From Actinomycetota bacterium (GTDB lineage: Bacteria; Actinomycetota; Thermoleophilia; Gaiellales; Gaiellaceae), in contig VGCB01000241.1 of assembly GCA_016870235.1 (NCBI GenBank), positions 1 through 5,207 on the forward strand: 5,207 nt of DNA, given 5' to 3'. This document shows, piece by piece, positions 1 through 5,104 of the stretch. Position numbers and translations under genes: made by a program. The first letter of the stretch is position 1, and each line of letters opens with the position of its first letter. A model generated the notes under the pieces. That model saw only the letters and a program-made list of their open reading frames with translations. It did not search any database and was not told the origin of the DNA.

Positions 1-964
1 GGTACGGAGCCGAGTACTCCATCGCCGCCGCGTGCGCCGTCGGATGCGCGCAGAACGCGATCCCGCAGTCGTACGGGACGTTGAGCCACTTGTGCCCGTC
101 GGTCGCCCACGAGTCGGCCCGGGCGTGACCGGCGACGAGGTGGGCGAGGCGCGGGTACGCGGCCGCCCACAGGCCGAACGCGCCGTCGACGTGGACCCAG
201 GCGCCGGTCTGCGCGGCGGCGTCGGCGATCGCCCCGAGGTCGTCGAAGGCGCCCGTGTTCACCTCGCCCGCCTGCGCGCAGACGATCGTCGGCGCGTCCG
301 TCGCGAGCGCGGCGGCAAGGCCCTCCACCAGCATCCGCCCCTGGCTGTCGGCCGGGAGCACGACCTCCTGCTCCTTCCCGATCCCGAGCAGGCGGAGCGC
401 GCGCCCGAGCGTCACGTGCCGCTTCGCGCCGACGACGACGCGGAGCGGCGGCGCTCCCGCGAGACCGCGGTCGGGGATGCTCCAGCCGGCCCGCTCGTAC
501 AGCGCGTGGCGCGCGGCGGCGAGCGCGGTGACGTGGGCCATCTGGCAGCCCGTGACGAAGGCGAACGACACGCCCGCCGGGAGCCCCAGCACCTCCGCCG
601 TCCAGCGTCCGGCGACGTCCTCGATCGCCGAGGTCGACGGCGTCACCTCGGCGAGGCCGGTGTTCTGGTCCCACGTGCTGCACAGCCAGTCGGCGGCGAG
701 CGCGGCGGGAAGCGAGCCCCCGATCACGAACCCGAAGAAGCGGCCCGACTGCGTGCCCATGAGACCGGGCTCGGCCAGGCGCGCGAGCTCCTCGACCACG
801 TCCGCAGGTGCGCGCGGCCGGTCGGGCAGCGGGCCGTCGAACGCGCGGAGCGACGCCGCGTAGTCGGCGGCGGGCGCCACCGGGCGCGTGTCGAGGGAGG
901 CGAGGAAGTCGACTGCGATCTCCGTCGTGCGCCGGAGGAGGGCGGCCTCGTCGTGCTCGCGCAT
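1..964 (-). CDS. PLP-dependent group II decarboxylase family protein, C-terminus cut off by window edge
   Basis: The 321 visible codons read as a fold-type I PLP enzyme of the pyridoxal-dependent (group II) decarboxylase family, often labelled 'aspartate aminotransferase family protein'; members decarboxylate amino acids in the cytosol. An N-terminal helical segment is followed by GRFFGFVIGGSLPAALAADW (near residue 80) and a cofactor-phosphate loop GCQMAH (Q141). H183 in RHVTLGRAL is the likely ring-stacking residue. AGEVNTGAFDDL comes next, then the pyridine-nitrogen aspartate D260 in HVDGAFG and the Schiff-base lysine K292 in DGHKWLNVPYDCG. Relatives are usually about 450-490 residues, so roughly a third lies beyond the left edge. 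The ATG at 964 is 8 nt after the M16 stop, which suggests co-transcription; I see no clear Shine-Dalgarno. The substrate cannot be read from the sequence, and a non-decarboxylating family member is possible. Family assignment is firm; substrate is unknown. Confidence 0.93.
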   Translation of the reverse strand, partial: MREHDEAALLRRTTEIAVDFLASLDTRPVAPAADYAASLRAFDGPLPDRPRAPADVVEELARLAEPGLMGTQSGRFFGFVIGGSLPAALAADWLCSTWDQNTGLAEVTPSTSAIEDVAGRWTAEVLGLPAGVSFAFVTGCQMAHVTALAAARHALYERAGWSIPDRGLAGAPPLRVVVGAKRHVTLGRALRLLGIGKEQEVVLPADSQGRMLVEGLAAALATDAPTIVCAQAGEVNTGAFDDLGAIADAAAQTGAWVHVDGAFGLWAAAYPRLAHLVAGHARADSWATDGHKWLNVPYDCGIAFCAHPTAHAAAMEYSAPY

Positions 965-972
965 GCGCCGGG

Positions 973-2238
973 TCAGGTGGCGACGAGCGGCTCGAAGCGC
1001 TCGGGCCCGTCGAACGGGCCGATCACCGCGAGGAAGAGCCGCTTGCCGAGGATGTCGGCCGCCACGCGCTGCACGTCGTCGACGGTGACCGCCTCGATGC
1101 CGGCCAGGATCTCCTCCGGCTCCGGGGCACGCTCCTCGAGCACCTCGCGGCGGAGGCCGAACATGAGCGTGCCGTACGGGCTCTCGAGCCCGAGGACGAA
1201 CCGTCCCTTGGTGAAGTTCCGCGCCTTCTCGAGCTCCGGTGCGGGCACCGGCTCGGTCACGGTGCGCCGGAGCTCCTCGACGATCGTCGCGATCGCGTCG
1301 TCGATCCGCGCGATGTCGACGCCCGCCTGCGCGGAGAACGAGCCGGCGTCCGCGTACGAGCTGCCGCCCGCGAACACGTAGTACGCGAGGCCGCGGCGCT
1401 CGCGGACCTCCGTGAAGAGCCGCGACGACATGCCGCCGCCGAGCACCGTGCCGAGGAGCTGCACCGCGTACCGGTCCGGGTGGGCGGTCTCGTAGCCCCG
1501 GGCGCCGAGGATCAGGTGCGCCTGGTCCGACTGCTTCGAGTGGACGCCGACCGAGGCGCCGTTGGCCGAGAGCTCGACCGCCGCGTACGGGCCCGTCGGG
1601 GCGGCGGCGACGTCGCCGAACAGCTCCTCCAGCTTCTCGATCAGCCCGTCGCCGAGCTTGCCGCCGATCCCGATCACGGTGCGCTCGGGCCGGTACCAGC
1701 GGTCGAGGTACGAGAGGAAGGTCTCGCGGGTGGCGGCCCGCACCGACTCCCTCCGACCGATGATGTCCCAGCCCAGCGGCTGATCGCCGTAGAGGAGCCG
1801 CTCGTAGACCGAGCCCACGTACGAGCGCGGCGTGTCGAAGTACATGTTCATCTCCTCGACGATCACGCCCTTCTCGCGCTCGATCTCGTCGGCGTCGAAC
1901 TTCGAGCTGCGCAGCATGTCGGCGAGGACGTCGAGCGCGGTGTCGCGCGTCTCCGCGGCGCACTTCACGTAGTAGCCGGTCGTCTCCTTGCCCGTGAACG
2001 CGTTGAACTCGCCGCCGATCCCGTCGATCTCGGCGGAGATGTCGCGGGCCGTGGGTCGCCGGTCCGTGCCCTTGAAGAACATGTGCTCGGCGAAGTGCGC
2101 GATGCCGCTCGTCTCGTGCGTCTCGTACCGCGAGCCGGCCGCGAACATGACGACGCAGGTGACCGACTGGGCCGTCGGGACCGGCGCGAGGAGCACGCGG
2201 ACGCCGTTGGAGAGGGTCGCGCGCTCGAAGGTGGCCAT
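973..2238 (-). CDS. M16 family zinc metallopeptidase (insulinase/processing-peptidase-like)
   Basis: This 421-residue protein is a standard two-domain bacterial M16 peptidase, a half-size relative of mitochondrial processing peptidase that usually dimerises to degrade or process peptides. The inverted zinc motif HFAEH is at residues 48-52 (ligands H48 and H52, catalytic E51). The third ligand is most likely E128 in VIVEEMNMY, 76 residues after H52 as expected for the family. The inactive-type second domain carries GGGMSSRLF (267-275) and the substrate-binding segment EVRERRGLAYY (277-287). Both halves are present and the zinc site is intact, so it should be active. There is no signal peptide or membrane segment, so it is probably cytoplasmic. 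MATFERATLSNGVRV is the normal family N-terminus, and the open frame upstream of it is not protein-like. A TACCAT box 6 nt before this ATG suggests its own leaderless promoter. In many actinobacteria an M16 gene follows pnp; no pnp is visible here. Confidence 0.95.
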   Translation of the reverse strand: MATFERATLSNGVRVLLAPVPTAQSVTCVVMFAAGSRYETHETSGIAHFAEHMFFKGTDRRPTARDISAEIDGIGGEFNAFTGKETTGYYVKCAAETRDTALDVLADMLRSSKFDADEIEREKGVIVEEMNMYFDTPRSYVGSVYERLLYGDQPLGWDIIGRRESVRAATRETFLSYLDRWYRPERTVIGIGGKLGDGLIEKLEELFGDVAAAPTGPYAAVELSANGASVGVHSKQSDQAHLILGARGYETAHPDRYAVQLLGTVLGGGMSSRLFTEVRERRGLAYYVFAGGSSYADAGSFSAQAGVDIARIDDAIATIVEELRRTVTEPVPAPELEKARNFTKGRFVLGLESPYGTLMFGLRREVLEERAPEPEEILAGIEAVTVDDVQRVAADILGKRLFLAVIGPFDGPERFEPLVAT

Positions 2239-2291
2239 CAGGCCATGGTACTGGCCGGCCGGCGGTGTCCCGCGCGGCCCGGCGGGCGCCT
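2239..2291 (-). promoter_or_regulatory. Intergenic gap with candidate leaderless promoter for the M16 peptidase
   Basis: This is the only sizeable gap in the minus-strand cluster (53 nt). On the minus strand, TACCAT (positions 2250-2245) fits the TANNNT -10 consensus and is followed by six bases and then the M16 ATG at 2238. Transcription would therefore start at or within a base of the initiator A. No good -35 hexamer is visible (GGGACA with a short 15-nt spacer is the nearest). No Shine-Dalgarno precedes the ATG, which fits a leaderless message. A 10-bp perfect palindrome, GCCGGCCGGC (2254-2263), lies just upstream of the -10 box. I see no stem followed by a T-run, so there is no convincing terminator for the upstream operon. 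Inferred from sequence pattern only. Confidence 0.45.
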
Positions 2292-3269
2292 TCAGCCGGG
2301 CTGTCCTTCCCGGTCGAGCGTGGCGAGGAGCTCGCGCTCGCGCTCGGGCGTCAGCCCGAAGGCGTCGGTCGTCGACGCCTGCCGCAGCGCGCCTTCGACC
2401 GTCTCCACCAGCGGGCGGAAGCGGAGGCCCGCCGCGATCGCCTTCGCAACCACGACCTCGGCCCAGGCCGCCCACGCGGCATCGTCGACCCAGAGCGGCA
2501 GGTCGTCGAAGCCGAGCCCCTCGGCGGTGAGCACGGCGTCGTCGACGACGACCGGGGTGACCGTCTCGCCCGTGAGCGCGGCGGCCGTGTGGAGGACGTC
2601 GAGCAGCGAGACGGCCGGCAGCGGGCCGGTCGCGTTGAACGTCCCCGCATGCGGCGCCCTCGCGCAGAGGAGGGTGAAGTCGGCGAGGTCGCGCGCGTCG
2701 ATGAACTGCATGCGGGCGGCGATGCTCCGCGGAACCACGATCCGGCCCCCGCGGGCCGCCCGGTGCACCCACCACGTGAGGCGGCCCGTGTGGTCGTGCG
2801 GCCCGGCGACGAAGCCCGGGCGGACGATCGTCGAGCGCTCGCCGAGCACCTCCCGGACCACGTCCTCGCACAGCGCCTTCAGCGCGCCGTAGTCGGCCAT
2901 GACGTCCTCGCTCGCGGGGTCGGCCGCGACCTGCACCGGGCCGCTCTCGTCGCGCGGGACGGCGAGGTCTGCGAACACCGAGATCGTCGAGACGAAGACG
3001 TAGCGGCCGACGGCGTCGCGGAGGAGCTCGGCCGACGAGCGGACGACCCGTGGCAGGTAGCCGGACACGTCGACGCACGCGTCCCAGGCTCCGCCGCGCA
3101 GCGCCTCGAGATCCCCGTCGCGGTCGCCGAGAAGGTGCTCGCACCCGGGAAAGAGGGCGGCGTTCGTGACGCCGCGGTGGAAGAGCGTGACCTGGTCGCC
3201 CGCCGCCAGCGCCGCCTCGACGAGCGCCCGGCCGACGAACTGCGTCCCGTCGAGGACGAGGAGCCTCAC
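2292..3269 (-). CDS. NAD(P)-dependent epimerase/dehydratase-like SDR protein (atypical extended SDR)
   Basis: The 325-residue product begins with a Rossmann beta-alpha-beta unit, LLVLDGTQFVGRALVEAAL. It has a reduced glycine motif (G8...G13) like the 'GGTRFLG' type of atypical extended SDRs rather than classical GxxGxxG. HRG at 31-33 follows beta-2, where adenosine-phosphate specificity is set. GDRDGDLEAL (48-57), DVSGY (67-71) and YVFVSTISVF (90-99, candidate catalytic Ser/Thr) follow. The YxxxK pair is Y127/K131 in DYGALKALCE, and RPGFVAGPHD supports an extended SDR fold. Key catalytic residues are present, so redox or epimerase-type chemistry on a nucleotide sugar or another small molecule is plausible; the substrate is unknown. 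The start is a GTG whose last three bases overlap the preceding TGA (GTGA, 3266-3269), which implies translational coupling. The alternative would require a start well inside the Rossmann motif. Only a weak GGCGAG precedes it. Confidence 0.92.
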   Translation of the reverse strand: MRLLVLDGTQFVGRALVEAALAAGDQVTLFHRGVTNAALFPGCEHLLGDRDGDLEALRGGAWDACVDVSGYLPRVVRSSAELLRDAVGRYVFVSTISVFADLAVPRDESGPVQVAADPASEDVMADYGALKALCEDVVREVLGERSTIVRPGFVAGPHDHTGRLTWWVHRAARGGRIVVPRSIAARMQFIDARDLADFTLLCARAPHAGTFNATGPLPAVSLLDVLHTAAALTGETVTPVVVDDAVLTAEGLGFDDLPLWVDDAAWAAWAEVVVAKAIAAGLRFRPLVETVEGALRQASTTDAFGLTPERERELLATLDREGQPG

Positions 3270-4435
3270 ACGAGCTCGCCGAGCCCCGTCAGGAGCCGGT
3301 CGACCTCCTCGGCGGTGTTGTAGTGCACGATCCCGACCCGGACGGCGCCCTGGTGCTCGTCCAGCCCGAGATGGCGCATCGTCTCGATCGCGTAGTAGTT
3401 TCCCCACCACACGGCGATCTCTCGCTCGCTGAGGTAGGTCGCGACCTCCTCGGGCGTCCGGCCCGGGATCGAGAAGCAGAAGGTCGGGACGCGGCCCTCC
3501 ATCGTCGGCAGGCCATGCAGCCGGATCGGCTCGGGCAGGCCCGCCAGGAACCGCTCGCCGAGCGCGTGCTCGTGGCCCGTGATCGCGTCCCAGCCGAGCG
3601 ACTGCACGTAGTCGACGGCAGCGACGAAGCCGGCGAGGAGCTCGTGCTGGCAGGTGCCGAGCTCGAAGCGATGGCCGACCGGCTCGTTCGCCGCCGGGCG
3701 CACCTTGTACGGGCGCCAGGAGCCGATCACGTCGCGCTTGCCGAACGCGAGGCCCATGTGCGGGCCGAAGAACTTGTACGGCGAGCAGATCAGCACGTCG
3801 AGATCCCAGGCGGCGACGTCGATCCGCCCGTGGGGGCCGAAGTGCACCGCGTCCGCCCACGCGAGCGCCCCTGCCTCGTGGGCGAGCTCGACGATGCGGC
3901 GCACGTCGGGCGCGGTGCCGACGGAGTTGGCCGCGATCGGGAAGGCGACGACCCGGGTGCGGTCGGAGAGCTTCGCGGCGAGGTCGTCGAGGTCGAGCGA
4001 GAGGTCGTCGTGCACGTCGACGAGCCGGACGACGATGCCGAGGTCGTCCTCGAGCGCGAGCCACGGGGAGACGTTCGCGTCGTGGTCGAGCTTCGTCACG
4101 AGCACCTCGTCGCCGGGGCGGAGCTCCCGTCCGAGCGCGAGCGAGAGCAGGAAGTTGAGCGCCGTCATGCTCGGCCCGAACGCGACCTCGTCGGCGCTGC
4201 AGCCGAGGAACGAGGCGGCCTTCTCCCGCGCGGTCTCGATCAGCGCCTCGGTGCGGCGCGAGGTCGCGTACGGCGCCCCGACGTTCGCGTTGTCCTCGCG
4301 GAGGTAGCGCGCGATCGCCTCGATCACCTCGTCCGGGCACTGCGTCCCGCCGGGGCCGTCGAAGAACGCGAGCCGTCGCTGCAGCGCCGTGAACCGCGCC
4401 CGCACCGCCGCAGCGTCGAGCAGCACCGAGCTCAT
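3266..4435 (-). CDS. Class V aminotransferase-fold PLP enzyme, 'cysteine desulfurase-like' (VC1184-type subfamily)
   Basis: This 389-residue fold-type I PLP enzyme of the aminotransferase class V family matches the 'cysteine desulfurase-like' subfamily. Features in order are FFDGPGGTQCP (24-34), GAPYATSRRTEAL, the cofactor loop GPSMTALNF, LDHDANVSPW (116-125; H118 at the ring-stacking position), D195 in WADAVHFGPH, Schiff-base K221 in CSPYKFFGPH, and FELGTCQHELLAG (257-269). Where SufS/IscS-type enzymes have the mobile loop with the persulfide cysteine (RxGHHCA), this protein has WWGNYYAIETMRHLGL (343 onward), with no cysteine. It is therefore probably not a conventional cysteine desulfurase. 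A lyase, aminotransferase or other PLP reaction is equally possible; substrate unknown. The ATG overlaps the osmC stop (ATGA, 4432-4435) and has a GGAGG at good spacing. Its own TGA overlaps the next gene's GTG. Family assignment is firm; the reaction is not known. Confidence 0.93.
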   Translation of the reverse strand: MSSVLLDAAAVRARFTALQRRLAFFDGPGGTQCPDEVIEAIARYLREDNANVGAPYATSRRTEALIETAREKAASFLGCSADEVAFGPSMTALNFLLSLALGRELRPGDEVLVTKLDHDANVSPWLALEDDLGIVVRLVDVHDDLSLDLDDLAAKLSDRTRVVAFPIAANSVGTAPDVRRIVELAHEAGALAWADAVHFGPHGRIDVAAWDLDVLICSPYKFFGPHMGLAFGKRDVIGSWRPYKVRPAANEPVGHRFELGTCQHELLAGFVAAVDYVQSLGWDAITGHEHALGERFLAGLPEPIRLHGLPTMEGRVPTFCFSIPGRTPEEVATYLSEREIAVWWGNYYAIETMRHLGLDEHQGAVRVGIVHYNTAEEVDRLLTGLGELV

Positions 4436-4860
4436 CCGATCTCCCTCCCGTCGACCGTCCAGCGGTACGCGGGCGTGACGCGTAGCGAGGCGCCCACGAA
4501 GCAGTCGCGCTCGGCCTTCGCGAGCAGGTCGCGGAGCGCGTCGCCTTCGAGCGTCGGGGTCAGCGAGGCCGACACGGCGACGGCGATCTCGACGAACGCG
4601 AAGCGGCCGTCCTCGTCGCGCAGCGTCACCGTGCCGTCGGCCTTCGCGCTCGACACGACCTCCAGCCCGGCGCGGCGGGCGTGGTGGCGCAGGCTCGTCA
4701 TCACGCAGCGGCAGAGCGCGGCGAGGACGAGGTGCTCGGGCGTCCAGGGCTCCGGCTCGTCGACGAGCGGGGTGCCGCCGCGATCGCTCGACGCCGTCCA
4801 GCGCTCGTCGAGCGACACCGCGAAGGGGAAGACGCGTGCCCGGACGTTCGCCACACGCAC
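4432..4860 (-). CDS. OsmC/Ohr family protein
   Basis: This 142-residue protein matches the length and pattern of OsmC/Ohr proteins, small dimeric cytosolic enzymes that in characterised members reduce organic hydroperoxides through a cysteine pair. The N-terminal strands end in PWTPEHLVLAALCRC, the family's central helix, whose family cysteine aligns best with C52 (C50 is an extra nearby cysteine). It continues as SLRHHARRAGLEV, then the second-domain strands. The resolving cysteine is C120 in AKAERDCFVGASLRV, equivalent to the usual C(F/P)(V/I)xxSL. Both redox cysteine positions are therefore occupied. The start is uncertain. The first in-frame GTG is at 4860; a second GTG at 4854 (codon 3) sits 6 nt after a TAGGCT box and may be the true leaderless start, giving 140 residues. 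It is the first gene of the minus-strand group and is coupled to the next by an ATGA overlap. A general thiol-binding OsmC paralogue rather than a peroxidase is possible. Confidence 0.93.
   Translation of the reverse strand: MRVANVRARVFPFAVSLDERWTASSDRGGTPLVDEPEPWTPEHLVLAALCRCVMTSLRHHARRAGLEVVSSAKADGTVTLRDEDGRFAFVEIAVAVSASLTPTLEGDALRDLLAKAERDCFVGASLRVTPAYRWTVDGREIG
4444..4448 (-). promoter_or_regulatory. Shine-Dalgarno site for the class V PLP enzyme
   Basis: The minus strand reads GGGAGGGAG here, containing GGAGG with 8 nt before the ATG at 4435. It lies inside the end of the osmC reading frame. It is the clearest ribosome binding site in the window and supports the ATGA-overlap start rather than a later one. 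Confidence 0.75.
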
Positions 4861-4866
4861 AGCCTA
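4861..4866 (-). promoter_or_regulatory. Candidate -10 box for the osmC-led operon
   Basis: The minus strand reads TAGGCT, which fits TANNNT. It directly abuts the GTG at 4860 and is six bases before the GTG at 4854. That second spacing is typical of leaderless actinobacterial promoters and would make codon 3 the real start. No recognisable -35 hexamer is seen 16-18 nt upstream. This rests on pattern alone. Confidence 0.35.
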
Positions 4867-4883
4867 ACGTCCGGACCGTCCCG

Positions 4884-4889
4884 TACCGT
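4884..4889 (+). promoter_or_regulatory. Candidate -10 box for the small CxxxC gene (leaderless)
   Basis: TACCGT fits TANNNT and is followed by seven bases and then the ATG at 4897, so transcription would start at about the first base of the start codon. No Shine-Dalgarno precedes this ATG. A second TANNNT, TAACGT at 4865-4870, could instead give a 5' leader of about 20 nt, but that leader would also lack a ribosome binding site. The -35 region (about 4860-4866) shows no consensus match. Confidence 0.45.
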
Positions 4890-4896
4890 GGCTTCG

Positions 4897-5091
4897 ATGC
4901 AGCGGTTGCGCGAGCTCTCGGAGGAGGAGTGCTACCTGCGCTGCTACGGATGGGTCGGCGACGACAACGACGTCGTCGTCGTCCGCGCCGGCGAGCCCGC
5001 GGTCGCGAGCCCCGGTGAGGCCCGCACGACGGAGCAGATCCGGATCGCGTTCGAGGAGCGTCTCGCCGCGCGCGACCAGGAGGCGGCGTAG
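4897..5091 (+). CDS. Small uncharacterised 64-residue protein with N-terminal CxxxC motif
   Basis: The product has 64 residues. An N-terminal helix-like segment, MQRLRELSEEECYLRCYGWV, contains C12 and C16 (CxxxC, one helical turn apart). An acidic turn, GDDND, leads to a strand, VVVVR, then a Gly/Pro/Ala linker and a charged amphipathic helix, TTEQIRIAFEERLAARDQEAA, at the C-terminus. It has no signal peptide or membrane segment. I recall similar short proteins with an RLRxLSExECYxRCYG-like start from Thermoleophilia-type genomes, but I know of no assigned function. The ATG is chosen because the motif begins immediately after it, a TACCGT box lies 7 nt upstream, and the open frame further upstream runs antisense through osmC. 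It diverges from osmC and is followed 13 nt later by the mug start, so it is probably co-transcribed with mug. The two cysteines could bind metal or form a redox pair; this is speculation. Confidence 0.75.
   Translation: MQRLRELSEEECYLRCYGWVGDDNDVVVVRAGEPAVASPGEARTTEQIRIAFEERLAARDQEAA
5078..5083 (+). promoter_or_regulatory. AGGAGG, possible ribosome binding site for mug
   Basis: A perfect AGGAGG lies at the end of the small gene, within its Gln-Glu-Ala-Ala codons. It is 21 nt before the GTG at 5105, longer than usual, and 12 nt before an in-frame ATT at 5096. It may serve mug translation, or it may be a chance product of the coding sequence. Confidence 0.3.
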
Positions 5092-5104
5092 TCCGATTCG
5101 ACGG

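Noticed and set aside
32..1381. Long plus-strand open frame (about 449 codons) across the decarboxylase and M16 genes
   Set aside because: Arg/Ala/Pro-rich translation with no recognisable domain; it is the antisense shadow of two confidently identified minus-strand genes in GC-rich DNA.
2265..2291. GC-rich inverted repeats after the SDR stop as an intrinsic terminator
   Set aside because: Stems are short with impossible or long loops and no T-run follows; not distinguishable from background at this base composition.
808..2892. Plus-strand open frame of almost 700 codons
   Set aside because: Low-complexity Arg/Glu/Asp/Val-rich antisense translation spanning three real minus-strand genes; no family motifs.
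2239..3144. Apparent N-terminal extension of the M16 peptidase (about 300 residues)
   Set aside because: The extension is Arg/Pro/Gly-rich and runs out of frame through the SDR gene; the true M16 N-terminus MATFERATLSNGVRV starts at 2238.
3270..4340. Apparent N-terminal extension of the SDR, as if a fusion with an upstream protein
   Set aside because: The upstream part is an out-of-frame reading of the class-V enzyme gene; the Rossmann fold begins exactly at the GTG at 3269.
3323..4867. Plus-strand open frame of about 514 codons opposite the class-V enzyme and osmC
   Set aside because: Same antisense artefact; the opposite strand carries intact PLP and OsmC motifs.
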